Source: Absidia repens (taxonomy: Eukaryota; Mucoromycota; Mucoromycetes; Mucorales; Cunninghamellaceae). Taken from it: a stretch of DNA of 64,000 bases. Position numbers and translations under genes: made by a program. Below are positions 12,146 through 24,959 of this stretch, piece by piece. The stretch is taken from assembly GCA_002105175.1 (NCBI GenBank), contig MCGE01000047.1:181967-245966 (forward strand). Reading direction: 5' to 3'. Positions within the stretch are counted from its first letter, which is position 1. Each line of letters opens with the position of its first letter. The notes beneath the pieces are model-generated. The model was not told the origin of the DNA and ran no database searches. It saw nothing but the letters and a program-made list of their open reading frames with translations.

Positions 12146-12519
12146 ATTGGTGCTCAATAGATTCTAGAAGATGTATAGAGTCATTTTGCAGTGTCGACAG
12201 TATATTTTGTGCAAGAATAAGACCAATACGCTCCAATCAGCAACATGATCAGCCTCTAATGTTTTTTAAACGGAAGATAATGAAAAAGCAAACATATTTC
12301 TTGTACATAAACGCAACCCTCTCAAAACCAACCATATGTAGTATAATGCCGAACAAGTTTTACTCTTCGTCACAAATATAACAACATAAATCAACAATTT
12401 CCATTTTTCCCCAACACCGCCGTCTGGGGAGCCCTGAGTGTCAGAAAACACGTAACAACAATAAATTTTCCCAAGGAAATACCCCCCCCAAATGTAAACC
12501 ACGTCAGCGAGATTAAAAC

Positions 12520-13100
12520 CACATTACAAAGGATCTTTTGGAAGTAGTTTGAAGGAGATTACCAGGATTCCTTAATAATGATCAACACTAATATAAAGGT
12601 ACGAGTATAAAAAGTATTCTAATAAACAGTATAAGGCAGACAAGATAGAAGAAAGACTAAAGGGGGATATTTTTTATTGAAGCATAACAATTGTCAATAC
12701 TAATCTAAAAAAGTATTGGTAACAAGGGATCTATTGTACAAGGCATGCAAGATACTATTGGCACATTTTTTATTGAAATAAGGACATATTTTATTCAGAT
12801 GTAGATAAAAACCATGAATAAACTAAGACGAAACTAAGTTAATGAAGGCTCCAAAAAGTCGGCTAATGGTAGGTCGAAATCCTGAATCCAAAATCAAAGG
12901 GTTACTCCATGCATTTTGTAATCCCTATTCTGAAAACCGTTCTAAACTAGTCCTGACACTAACATAAGATCACCATAACCCCAAAAAGGTTACATTGATG
13001 AAGTAAAAAGAAAGAAAAGAAAAATGAAAAGAAAGAAAGAAGCGGGCGGTAAAAAAAAAATTGGTAGTAAATAAAAATTCACGTGGGCGGGGCTGAAATA
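12520..13100 (-). repeat. Dispersed repeat, copy C
   Basis: Minus-strand copy. The head reads TATTTCAGCCCCGCCCACGT, starting at about 13100, followed by a pyrimidine tract (13000-13070). The conserved core is at about 12835-12965, with AGGACTAGTTTAGAACGG and GGGATTACAAAATGCATGGA. An AATAAAATATGTCC-like signal lies near 12786-12800, and a second CAATAAAAAATATCCC end is near 12669. It is more diverged than copies D and E; the hairpin carries several substitutions. Confidence 0.7.
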
Positions 13101-13495
13101 TTTTCTATGGTCCTTTGTTGGCCAGCAGTTCTGATTATTTCCGTGATTTATTTCGATAACGGAAGATTTTTTAAGTTCGCTGTCTTGCTGTATATAGCAT
13201 GAATATAAATATCAGGATAGCAATATTAACTCACAATAACCATCCAATTTTGTTTTCGCGTTGATATTTTTCTAGTGGATACCTACTGCGTTGGGTTCTG
13301 CTTAAAGATCAAACTTGACAAAATCAATAGCAAAATACCTAGCATACGTACTTTATTTCTAATAGCCATACTACTAACTGAAGTGACAATATTTGGAAAG
13401 AGTCAATACAAATCATTTATTAAAACAGTGAAATCTAATGTCGAAGGCGACGCGACTCAAATAAATAATTTCAGTTAAACTAAAACTACACTAAA

Positions 13496-14736
13496 CTAAG
13501 CCTGTTTTCTAGGTACTATCACGGTCCACGCCGTACCGAGGCCAGATTTTTCAAAACCAAGACGTTCAAACAACGATGCACTGCCAACATTGGAAAGTTC
13601 CACAAAACCTTGCACGTAATATTTCACCGTATCGGCATGAGGTCCAACGTCAAGTAAAAACTGGGCTTGTTTATTGCAAAGGTCACGTACCACGACACTT
13701 GCCAAATTTCGTCGTCGATATTCGGGTAGAACATGTAAACCACCAATAGTTACTATGCAGACAATCATACACAAACAGTGCAAAAATAAGCATCAATCAT
13801 TGTTTCAATTTTTTTTTTTTTCATGTGTACTTACTATCACGGTGTGTATATCCCCAGGCAACCAGTTCGCCGTTATATCGCATAGCAGTAGAGATGCGAA
13901 AACAATCCTTCACATATTCTGAATCGTACAAAATTTTGTTTTTCTCAACCACCTATATCAAATAAAAAACAAGTGAAGTTCGTACCTTTCATTTAAAGTA
14001 TACGTCGATCATCCTTCCCCCATCCATGTTCCACTTACAATTTTCAGATCGTCAGGGTCAATTTTTGAGATGGTATAAGGACTTCCCAAACCAGTTTCCA
14101 CGATTTCTGCCGGTTTACAAAACAAGTGACATGGGTTGTAACTGACGACATCATATAATACATTCAATAGTGGCTGCCACATAATAGAGATACCGTGAAG
14201 AAGAATTTCTAATCGAAAAAGACAAGAGTAGTACATGAGCCGCAATTGTCCTACCTCACCATTCTCTCCCAAGCTACGCATTTTTTTTTATTACCATTGT
14301 CGGGCCATTCATTGGTCAATTGGAGTAAAGCAGATTCCAATACTTCGACAGAACGCTTATACAACGATTGGATGGAGTCGTTTCCATCACAATAACGAGG
14401 CACCTTTTCACTGGCCCAGTCACGGTCCACAGCATGTTTTTTCATGGTATCACTAATAGATCCGCAGTTATCTAGCAATGGTTCTGTGCTGACATAAACT
14501 TGTAGTCGATGGAAGGAGTTGATCATGATAACAACAGGTTCATCAGTAGGTAAAAAAGTAGGATCGGGATGTGTAGAATAGACTTTGGCACGGCCTAAAG
14601 TATCAATCGACGAGTGTCCAGTTTGAAGGAACCAGCCAAGCATCTGGGAGGAACTCGGTTGATGATACCGAGCAAGTTGTTCTATAAGGGAAGGATATTG
14701 ATCAGTCGATAGTAAATGTATTGTAGGCAACGTCAT
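13496..14736 (-). CDS. GNAT-family N-acyltransferase (FR47/GLYAT-like)
   Basis: Four exons (14736-14295, 14208-14039, 13952-13835, 13752-13496) join exactly in frame to 328 aa. The C-terminal third carries the acetyl-CoA binding motif: GGLHVLPEYRRRNLASVV (motif A, R/Q-x-x-G/A-like loop) followed by the core beta-strand and NVGSASLFERLGFEKSG, typical of the FR47-like subgroup of GNAT enzymes. The preceding strand RISTAMRYNGELVAWGYTHR also fits. The N-terminal two thirds are less conserved, a layout seen in glycine N-acyltransferase-like proteins, so a small-molecule or amino-acid acceptor is possible (inference). No signal peptide or membrane segment is evident. The stop is followed by TAGTGTAG/TAGTTTA-type 3' sequence. 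Confidence 0.8.
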
Positions 14737-15682
14737 AACAATACAGTTATAAATAATAAAGATATATAAGAAAGAAAAAGAAAGAAATTAAAAAGCCCTT
14801 AAAAAGACCAAATAGATATAAAAAAAACAACTCCAATCTCCGAATTAACGGAGCCTGTGACCCCAGCCGCCGGGCCGCAAACTACAGGTGACAGATTCAA
14901 TAAATAGCAAAAAAAAAAAGCTAAATATGGCAAAAAGGGGTAAGTCAAGTTAATGCCTCAGTAGCTGTAGTGTAAACCCCTATTGAAACATTGAAAGACA
15001 TCAAAGGAAAATCTTGCCATCACAAGGGCGGACCTAACCTTTTTCTTGGTTTTCTGTAGCAGTTAAAGGCCATTTCCGACTAATTTGAAGCTTAGGTAAG
15101 AAAGATGATATGTACTATGATACATACATATATAAAAGAGAGATGGCTAGACACAGAAAATAGCAGAATATCATGTCATATGATTTTTTTTTTATCAACG
15201 AGAGACGTTAAATACAGAGTATCATATAGATGAGCGTCAGTGAAAAATCATTTCTGCCCTTTTCGACAAGCGGTCACCGTTAACTATTATATCATCATGA
15301 ATATCAGCCCAAATCCTAACCCAGAATGTCTACCCCTATAATATCATATCCCATTGCCCATGGATCTACCAAAGCATATGATTTGTTGTCTAATCTGTCA
15401 CGCCCTAAATTTACTACGCTACAATCTCACCCTTTCTCATTGACTGCTAACTGCTCCCGCATGCATCATTACATATTGTATAGAAAACATTAAATAAAAA
15501 AACTATATAATAAAAATAAAGTATGATTAACGCCAATATTATAGAAACTGGAAGAAAGCACGAGAAATTAGATAATATTTGTTTTTTATTGCTTGATAAA
15601 TGGTATGAATATAGTAGAATATACAAATATAAAATATCTATACTAAGGAGCGGGATGGTTGAAGGAAAGAGAGATAAAATAG
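14737..15682. other. Intergenic stretch without a recognisable gene
   Basis: About 0.95 kb between the GNAT promoter and the 3' end of the condensin gene. AT-rich with scattered A/T runs. Frames are short and lack splice-consistent extension. I see no RNA gene or repeat-family copy here. Confidence 0.5.
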
Positions 15683-18600
15683 CTAACCAGTATCCTGAGA
15701 TTCGTCTTGTAGATCATCCTCTAATTGTGTTGCTGATGAGGTTTGTGAGGTAGATGGGGCGGGGGAGCTTCCATGGTCTTTTCGTATAGCACGTAAAACA
15801 ACTATAAGGTGATAAAACAAAAGAGATCAGTGTTCCAATAATTGATAATGGCCACGATGATGTAGCCCAACAGTGATAATAGTAACACTTACCTTTTTTC
15901 TTGGGTTTTGCAGTCTTGTTCTTGTCTTCCTTTGTAATACCACTAAAGGATTCCACTTTTGCTTCCAATTCATCAATCAAAGACTTCAGATCCACCTTTT
16001 GTAATTTAGTTGCTGTTCGACCCTTGGCGATGATTTCTAAGAAGTATTTGTGGACAGATTCTTCGTTCAGCTTGTCTTGGTAATAGGGAAGTCCCTCCAG
16101 AAGTTTACGGTAGCTTTTTTCGGTTTTGTATGGAAGCAGAGAGAGACAGAATGCAATATCCCGCCAGCCACGCCCTTCTTCTGCATTTTGGAATCGCTGA
16201 CAGAGTTTATCCACGACATTTTCAGCATGCTTGCCCTGTGTATAAGAAAGAGAAAATGTAAGCCCCCTTTTTTTTTTTTGCACATATGAAAATAGTCCAT
16301 GTTATTTATTACCTTTTCCACAAATTCAAACGAGAAGATGAATTTCATAATTCGATGGAAGGACTCTTCTTCAACACGATCGGCTGTTTGTGCGGTGAGG
16401 TTGCTGATGATATCCGGCAAATTGTTGTAGATTGCATTGTCCTTATTCGCCAGTTCGGTGAAGAAAAGTTTGGCCAAATCGGCAATACGCTGGTCCGAGT
16501 CTTCCAAGCACTTGGCCATTTCACTGATTTGCCCTTTTACCTTTACCATGCCGTTCAAAATCAAATGTGTCAGGACCATCACTGCATTCTTTTTCACCAG
16601 TTTGTCGTTATCCGCTAATCGATTGTAGAGGAAAGTGATGTTGTCGTCAATCAATGTGTTGAAGCATACAGCCATATCACCCAATGCGATCACAATGTTA
16701 CTTCGGATGGTAGGATCTTTGGATTTCTCCAGTATCGTGAGTAGTAATTGCAAATGACGTTCACAAAAGTCGGAACTGACACACATAAACTTGCTCAAAG
16801 ATAAAGTTGCCATTGTTTGTAACGTACGATCCTAAGAATAGGCCAAATGAATAGTGTAAATATTCAATCTGTGTTCCGTAGTCTGACTATTATTTCCCCT
16901 TTTCTTTTCTTACAGTGTAAACCTTGTTTCTTGCGCAAATTTCAGTCAACATAGGGCCAAAGCGAGCAAGTAATGATTTTGGACTAAATAATATTTCTCG
17001 TTCACGAATCCGGATAATTGCATCGCCAATGTCGTCCTCCGCAGTTCCGCCCACTTGATCCAATTCATCATCCATTGCTTCGGCTGGCTTTGGCTTGCTA
17101 TCTAAAAAAAGGTATTATATATATTAGCGACACCCGTTTTATCCATGGCTACTCCTTTAGTTTCGAATAGTGCTTACTTTCAGTGGGAGCCTTTTTCCTT
17201 TTCCATATGGATTCTAGCACTTCAAGATGTACAGTTTGTTTGAGAGCAACATGGCCAACAATAAATACAAGTTGACTGAGCTCGAAAGGACTTTTGTTCA
17301 AAGGATGTGGGGTTGATGATCGATCTTGTGTTGATGTCCCACCTGTTTGCTGAGAAGCTTGATCACTTTGGTCGATATCCATTGATGTGTCGTCGTTGTC
17401 GTTTACTTGCTCGTCTTCTTTGTCATTCATAATTTCATCACCCTGGTTGTCATTGTCGGCGAAAAGTTGTTGTGTTTTGGTTTTGATGATTCGTTCACAT
17501 AACAGATCAGGATGGTCACCCAAGAGATAGATAGCATTGAGTGCTTGTTCTGCGGTACCAAACCATTCAATGGATGTGCTATTGCTTTCTATCATATTTT
17601 TAAGCTTAGTGAATATAGGATGTGCCATTGGGAATCGTTTCCCTTCATAGACACCACGTGCTAAAAATGATAAGAATAATAATAAACATTAAATATGGCT
17701 TTTGTCTATCCAATATTGTTTATCATCTCAATTTACCTTTATCAGATTTCGTCCCAGCTAACCTTTGTAATGCAACACAGGTATATTTTGCAATAACCAA
17801 GTCAGACTATAAAAAGTAAAAGGAAAAAAATATATTTTCAATGTCGTATCTACAGTGTTTGTTCTTCTACAATATTCTTTACCTTTCCCACAGCCCCTAA
17901 GCCAATACGGAGCATAAGATCTATTTTTTCAGTCGCAACCTCTGTATCAGCCTTCGCCAACATACCAAGGACAATGATTGCACCACGTCTTTGTTGTTTT
18001 GAAATTTGTCCACGTGAAAATCCTTAAAAAATAAAAGCTTATGTTAGATACATACTTCGCCCGATCAATGCACGTTTCCAGTCACTCTTTGAACTTGAAT
18101 TACTTACCATACACATCCCAGAGCTTGTCCACCACATGGTTTGATATATCTCCATCTGCCATAAATGTACTCAGCACTTGCTCCAGAGACGTCAAATCCG
18201 CTAAAGTAGTATGGTAGGTCAATTCAATCAGATTTTTGGCCACATTATTGATGTTTTGTCGTTTTGATAAATTTTCATCCGCTTCAATGTACAAAGCCCG
18301 GTAGCAATCCAACAGTTTCATTTTGATCCCTTTTCCTTCGTCACTTGTGTCCTTGATCCAAATAAGATGTAACATTTTTTTTCAGCCCATCCTAGTAACA
18401 AATATATATATATATATATATAAAGAAAGCAAGTTGGTACACAATCAAATGAATACTACTATTCACAATGACTTACTTTGGCCAAATCGACTTTATACAG
18501 GTATGCAGTCATAAAGAAGTCCATTGATTCCACCACTTCCAGTTTTGATTTTGAAGACAATAGATGACCAACAATGGGTATGCTTTTGTGAATTTGTTCA

Positions 18601-18990
18601 ATGAACTTGATGGCATCGGCAAGGAATGTTTTCATGAGCGTCAGTTGTTGCATTTTTTCTGCGCTAATAATTCTGATGGGGCGTGGTGGTACAGATGTTG
18701 TTATTTTGGCCACTGGCACATCGTCGTCATCGTCTTCAGCTGTTGGTGGCAGACTATGTGCGTTAGCAGTGTTGCTCTCATCGTCGATATCCATATCGTC
18801 AGTTTCGGTTTTTGCTTCCGGGTTCTTGTTTTCCCCATCATTGCCGTCCATGTCTACGTCCTCTATTTCATCATCAGGATGCGATTCCGCTGCTGGTGCT
18901 GTTGTTGCTGTGTTTGTGCTGGATTCAGTTGGTTGTTGATTCATAATCATCCCAGAGCCCATACCAACGATATCTTCTTCAGTACGCGAG

Positions 18991-19024
<34 letters not shown>

Positions 19025-21060
19025 GCCGCAATGAGTGCACATTCGTCAATTGTATCCTACTCCCTTTTTTACATGTTTACCTCTAATTCCGCATTGAGTG
19101 TATTCAGTCGGTTCTGCCATTCTTCCAAACCAAGTTCACCGCCATACATATCATATGGATGTGTTGATAGTAGCTTTGTTAACACACGCACGACAAATTT
19201 TCGAACACTGCTGCTTTTGTCTTGTAAATGTCGAATCGCAAGTGCACATAGAGTTTGTCGCCGTTTGGGGAATTTGACACGAAGACTACCAATTTAAAAA
19301 AAAGTTACATCATCATTGTCTTTCTGTAAATATTAGCAGCATATTGGTTGCCTTACGATTTCACTTACTCTAATAGTCGAATATAAGTTTGAAGTACCTT
19401 GACACGGCAAAAGGATATTGGATCCAACATACGTTCTTCCAGGATATCAAAGAAGCCATTGACCTGGTCTTTTTGAGACTGTGATTCTTCAGCGTTTTCT
19501 GTCAATTCCACAATCAACTTGCCAATAATATCGATAAGTGTCAACCGCATTGCATAAGACTTGAAAAAAAAATAGAATATGATATTGAAGATTAGTATTG
19601 ATGTACCATAACGCAATCATCCAGGTAAGAACTTACTTCACTTTCCAACAGCTGGCATAAAACACCCAAATTCTTGAGGATCACCCTTGGAGCCAGTTCT
19701 GTCATTTTCAGCAAAAAGAGGGAGAAGGTCTTGGGATTGGCGGTATCTTTCACATCCTTTACAGCGGTATCCTTGAATTCTTGGTTTCCGATTTCACGCA
19801 GTAGTTCATCCGCCAGTTGTCCATGGTCAAATTTGTCAATTAGGTAGTGGAGCCACTCCGCCATTGGTTCAGCACAATGTTCCCAGTATTGTAGATTTTG
19901 TATCACAGCAGCCTGTGCAGCTTTTAAAAAGAAAGGATGAATAAATAGCCATGTAAAACAAGTCAGTATATACATCTTGAGGCCAGTTCGTATACTCCAT
20001 TTTACCTGGTAAATGATCATATCGTTTGATGCACACACTGAGGATTTTGAAGGTGGATACTTTGAGTTCAGTTGATTTGAGGTTGGCAGGATTTTCGAAG
20101 AATTGGTAGCACGGTTTCGTAAACAGACTAACAAAAAAAAAAAAAAAAGAGATAGCTCAGTAAAATGGTCATATTTAACATGTGGGAGTGGGATTATCTT
20201 ACTTGATCAATACAACACGGTCGGGAGATAACGTCCATAACTTCGCCAATTTCAGATCGAGAAGCCACGCCAGGACGTCGTTTGTCTTCTTCTTCTGTAC
20301 GGTCCAGTTCGCAGGGCGATGATCGTAAACCCGGCCTTTATTTTTCTAAAGATGATTGAAGATGTTAAGACAGAATATTGATATGACATTTGATATTTTG
20401 GTAAAATATACTACTTACCTTTGATTTGCTGTTTGATGCGGCATTAGCAGCTTTTGCTACTTCTTCGGATTGTTCCAAAAACCAATAAATCAAAAAGATA
20501 TAATGTTCCAAACGTATTCGATGGTCATTGAAGTTATCAGTTTCATTACTGTCCAAATCGTCAGAGGTGGCCTTGACTTGAGCACGGAAGGCTATGAATA
20601 TATGAAGTAGTTATTATATGTGTTCCATTTCCTCCCCCCCTCCTTCCTCCTCATTGTCTTACCAGATAGTAGAATATCATGTAACCTTGAGGCAATACGA
20701 GGACTAAGAGCGTGGAAGTGTCTAAAAAGAAAAGTTTGAATTCAGTGATGAGATATAGGTGATTCAAGCGGATAGGGGCAGCTTCTTACTTTAAGAAGCT
20801 ACGAACTTTGTCAAACACCAATGGATCGGTGATAGTTTGACAAGATCCTTCAATATTTTCGGTAACAACTGTTCAAATAAATACAGAGAAGATTAGTAAC
20901 AGGTAAAATAATACAAGTTCAACTGATACTTACAATTTAAGCTGGCAGCCAATTCTTGTTCAGTTTTCCCTTCAATACCAATTTCATTTTCAATCTGGTA
21001 TTCTGATATATCCTTGTGAATTAGCCTTATTTCCTCTTGGAAGACAAAGTTCTCTCCCAT
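15683..21060 (-). CDS. Condensin complex subunit 1 (CND1/NCAPD2/Ycs4)
   Basis: HEAT-repeat subunit of condensin that helps the Smc2-Smc4 ring compact mitotic chromosomes. It is spread over about 17 exons. The N-terminus begins MGENFVFQEEIRLI. The C-terminal half contains the diagnostic Cnd1 block: KDPTIRSNIVIALGDMAVCF, NRLADNDKLVKKNAVMVLTH, VKVKGQISEMAKCLEDSDQ and LFFTELANKDNAIYNNLPD, followed by the AFCLSLLPYKTEKSYRKL region. The last exon, reached by a splice from GTAAGT near 15890 to an acceptor near 15797, ends DDLQDESQDTG at 15683. A long acidic Asp/Glu insertion (bases about 18770-18890) sits in the middle, a loop position in this family, and two introns contain AT dinucleotide runs. 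Length is roughly 1,200 aa. It lies 244 bp upstream of the Rei1 stop, same strand. Confidence 0.92.
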
Positions 21061-21303
21061 TCCTAGTTGTTTTCAAAGCAGTAGAAGGTAAATGGAGTAT
21101 ACAATAAAATAAAAAAGAGAAAGAGTACGCGCCCCTTTGAAATTGAGCGACACGACCAAAAAAAAAAAAAAAAAAAAAGAGGGGCGGTGATTCAAAAAAT
21201 ACATTTTTATTGAAGAGGAAATTGAGGTGGGGTCAAAAGAGTAAAACAATGAAGGGGCAAGGGAAGATGAATAAATAACCTACGATCTATAATCTAAAAT
21301 GAA

Positions 21304-22912
21304 CTAAACGGGTACTTGAATACGAAGCCTTCGAGTAGTGTTCTTGTTGTTCTTGATAGCCACGTGCTGCTGGAAGTCAGATTTCCTAGAGTATTGTTTT
21401 TGTGCTTGATGATTAGACTGAATAATCGCCAAAGTTGATTGAGGATCACCATTGTGAAGAGCACTACCATCCGTCAATAAATGTCTACGTTGCCTTCGAT
21501 TGAGAGGATTGCCTTCAGATTCGGCCAGGGCCACCAAATCTGCCACAGCCTGTTCTTTATCTTGAATGGATAGAAGCCGATTGGAATCATCAGGTGTCTA
21601 AAAATTTTAACCAGACTTAGAGGATAGTCATCTTCTTCTTTTTCTTTCCTTACCACTCTTCTTAAACGTTGTTTGAAGTACCGTAGCTTTTGTCTATGTC
21701 CAATCCTCGTGCCATTTTCAAGGAGCCATTCCGTATTGTCATTCAGTAGCACTGCTTCGTCGTCTATAGTCAGTGTATCCAGATCAATAGGTCCAAAATC
21801 ATAAAATTTAAGCAAAATCTCTGGGTCTTCTGAATTGTCATAGGCCATTTTGCAGTGTCCCTTATCAACCTAAAACATGAGGGGGAGGGAATAAGGTCAA
21901 GCGAGTTAGTTTAACCATTTTTTTTTATTTCCCTCATCGTTAATCTTACCATGTGTGCTCTAACAGCTTCTAAGCTACGCCATTTTTTCCCTCGATCGTT
22001 GCAAAATAGACAGATATGATTTTGTATCACCTTTTCAAAGAGATATGAAATCAGTCCAGGGATATCCACCAGATATTCAGCATCGGGTAAAAAGAATCCG
22101 TGATAATTGATCATGTGGTGTAAATTCGCATCAAAGTGATCATTAGTATGGTTGCAAAATAAGCATGAAATGTGCGACCGTTCCAACCCGGATGGGAATG
22201 TATCGGTCATATGATCACCATCACCATTCGATTGTTCCTCCAAGGCCTGTTCGAGTTCTTCATCATCAGAAAATAGCTGTTGACGGTATGCTGGTTTCTT
22301 GTGAGTTGTTGTACCTGTTGCTGTTGAAGTCATTGACATTTTGGTGGGATTGAATTCGAGTTCGCGGTGCCGTTTTGATTTCAGGTGGTTGCTAAAGGAG
22401 TTTTCATTCAGATAAGACCGTCTAAGGAAAAAACGAAGCCAAAAAAATATTTGAGGATAACAATACGGCATATATATTTGCTATTTCATTACCTGCATAC
22501 ACCACATTCATATATAAGATTAGCCTTTTCTTTTTCATCCTTTCCAACAGCTTGTTGAGCTATGATAACATATACATGTAACATAGAGAGTCAGTGAACA
22601 TTCCCTCCCACACACACAAAACAAACTGTTTTCTTGAATTTACCCAAGACCTTTTGAGCAAACTGTTCAGCAGACACTGGTGATAACTCGGCAACTTTGC
22701 GTTTCAAATTGTACTTGTGCCAGCTATACAAATAAATATGAATATGTTAGTAACATGTAATTGCAGAAGCGCCAATCAACGTACTCTGTTCTAAAATGCC
22801 CTCGTTGACGTTCAGATGTAGGGAATGCAACTTGACAAGATAAGCAAGTAAATAGACCATTCGCTGGCTGCGCTTGCCGAAGACCAGCTGACATGACTTG
22901 TGCAATGGACAT
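21304..22912 (-). CDS. Rei1/Reh1/ZNF622-type pre-60S maturation factor
   Basis: Cytoplasmic C2H2 zinc-finger protein that acts late in 60S subunit maturation by helping recycle export factors and probing the polypeptide exit tunnel (established for yeast Rei1). Visible fingers: FTCLSCQVAFPTSERQRGHF (finger 1), YECGVCRRSYLNENSFSNHL (finger 2), then HISCLFCNHTNDHFDANLHH and HICLFCNDRGKKWRSLEAVRAHM, and VDKGHCKM straight after the following intron, the typical Rei1 C-terminal block. The conserved C-terminal NRRQRRHLLTDGSAL and the basic RRLRIQVPV end match the tail that enters the exit tunnel. Start chosen at ATG 22912 (MSIAQVMSAGL); an open frame continues upstream but is hydrophobic and unconserved. 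The 204-bp gap to the divergent gene at 23117 must hold both promoters. Confidence 0.92.
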
Positions 22913-23116
22913 AATTGGGTATGGTAAAAAAGGGTGAGAAGACAAAACAACACCAGAATTTTTTTTCGGATGAAAAAAAAGGAAAAGGTCCGCGGAGTTG
23001 TAAATCACTAATATAAAAGTTAATGCACTTTCTTTTTATATTTATATTTTTGACGTCTTTTTTTTCCATATTTTCTTTTTGTGAATTTGACTCTCATCTA
23101 CTATCAAATATAAACC
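22913..23116. promoter_or_regulatory. Compact bidirectional promoter
   Basis: Only 204 bp separate the start codons of the minus-strand Rei1-type gene and the plus-strand 238-aa gene. The stretch is T/A-rich with pyrimidine runs on the plus strand next to the 23117 start. Co-regulation of the two genes is possible but is inference. Confidence 0.5.
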
Positions 23117-23968
23117 ATGAGTGGAAATACTGAAGCTGAATCGCCTTACTTATCACACAATGAAATGGACCGATTTGATAAAAAAATGAACAGCATAATG
23201 CAAAGCTCTATCTCAACGATGTTTAGACAATTGATCGAGCCCGTGGACAGTAACAGTGGAAAACTTGATATCGACACATCCTCATCAAAACCTCAACCAC
23301 CTCCATTGAAATTACACGATTTTGGAGGTAGTGACTTTGTACGACTGGCGGAAAAATCTCGAAGAAATAGATCATCAGCAGCAACAGCAGCAACAGCAGC
23401 AGCGGCCCCCCAACAAATAGCTACTTTTGATCAATCCAAACCATCATTGCCTTTGTCAGATCCAACACAATCAAGTATACCCATCTCAAAACAAGCGTCG
23501 ATTGTTGATGTTGTGGACTGGAACAAATCCCCTTCTGCAGTGGCAAATGATCCTTCATCAAGAAATCAACTACGAGATCACTCTGTAAGTTTTATTTTTA
23601 TCTGGGAAACAAAGAGAATGTGAAATTACTATTTTAAACTTATATATATATATATATGAGTGCTACCGATAACTAATTCGTTTTTTTTATATTGCTTTTT
23701 AAATATATTTTGAATATAGGATTGGAAATGTACTCAAGAATGTATTCAGCGAACGGATGGCTATGAAGAAACCAGATATCCAAATTTCACTGACGGAACT
23801 GCCTCTGAATCCCTGCATCATGCCCTTTATCCAAATGATATGGTCAAAGATACCAAGAAGTCTATGATAGTCTCATCCCCTTCCACAACCTCTTCTCTTT
23901 CTTCTATGGCTGATTCCACAAAAATGAATAGTCCCTTGAAACGATTATGGCACCTCGTCTTTGACTAG
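23117..23968 (+). CDS. Uncharacterised 238-aa protein
   Basis: Two exons (23117-23584, 23720-23968) join in frame. The N-terminal half is hydrophilic with an Ala/Thr run (about residues 91-105, CAG-type codon repeat), then Pro/Ser-rich sequence. Exon 2 contains the compact segment DWKCTQECIQRTDGYEETRY and ends SPLKRLWHLVFD. I recognise no domain, signal peptide or membrane helix. The gene is divergent from Rei1 across 204 bp. Evidence for reality: good codon continuity across a canonical intron, an ATG in a fungal-like context, and a 3' region with AT-rich end signals. Function unknown. Confidence 0.65.
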
Positions 23969-24959
23969 TATAGGATAATAGTTTTCGTACTCCCATCCCC
24001 ACACTCTCTCACACGTCTGCTTCCCCTTTTTTTTTATCCTTCTTTGATATGATATCAATCACAATCCCACTAGTGTAACTATAGATCTTACTTCTTTCCC
24101 TTTTTCTTTTTGTGTCTTTATCCTTTTTTTTTTTAGTTTTTTTTTTATTGCAAATAATAAACGAAACCTTTTTTTACTACTTTTATTTGTGTCAATGACG
24201 TTGATGAAATGATGATGTTTCAGTGTGAACGAAATATACCGGATGAGTTTTCTAAATGTATGAAAAACACCAACTTTATTTTTGACGGTAAAACTTGGAT
24301 CATAGTGTAACATGTGACACTCGAAGTGCTTTCATATCCTAAGCTATCCGAATGACATTTGTCTCCTCGTGGAAAAACGAAAGAATAATAACGTGCAGAT
24401 CCCTCATACCCCCTACACCCGCAATTCCCAATGGCATCATGTGAATATATAGTACTAGGTCTTACAAGGTGAGACAATTGTGCATATATACAGTAGCATC
24501 TTTGCATGGGTCCTATTTAATAAAACAACAGATAAAAAAAATATATATATCGCAGTATATATGAATGCAATGCGGCATATCATTGAGTTAAAAAAAAAAA
24601 AAAAGGAAGTCAGATGCATGTTTGTAATTTTTATACATATATGGCAAAATCATAATCATGATATAATAAAAAAATTTATTTATTTGGGTTCAAGAAATAT
24701 AACACTACACAACTACACACTACACTATAATAAACTGAAGTGTATATAAAAATAAAATGAAAAAATCAACTAATTGAGAAACGGTACCAACAGCTAGACG
24801 TAGATTGTGATTTGTTAGAAATGAGCCAAGATGAGCCTCACTGTAACATAAAATCCATTAACCAAGTAAGTATCGTGATAGAATTTTTTTTTTTTATAAA
24901 AAAAAAAGTAGCCTTACCTGTCCGTTATTGATTTCCGATCACTTGAAATCATTTTGATT
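23969..24959. other. Intergenic stretch with 3' UTR-like sequence
   Basis: Contains the 3' end of the 23117 gene and several T and A runs. On the minus strand near 24700-24735 there is a TAGTGTAGTGTGTAG-type stretch like those after several real genes here; it would be the 3' UTR of the decayed gene at 24960-26665. No intact gene seen. Confidence 0.45.

Noticed and set aside
18390..19025. Long plus-strand frames opposite the condensin acidic insert
   Set aside because: They are antisense shadows of the Asp/Glu-rich exon and contain AT-repeat intron sequence; no independent signals.
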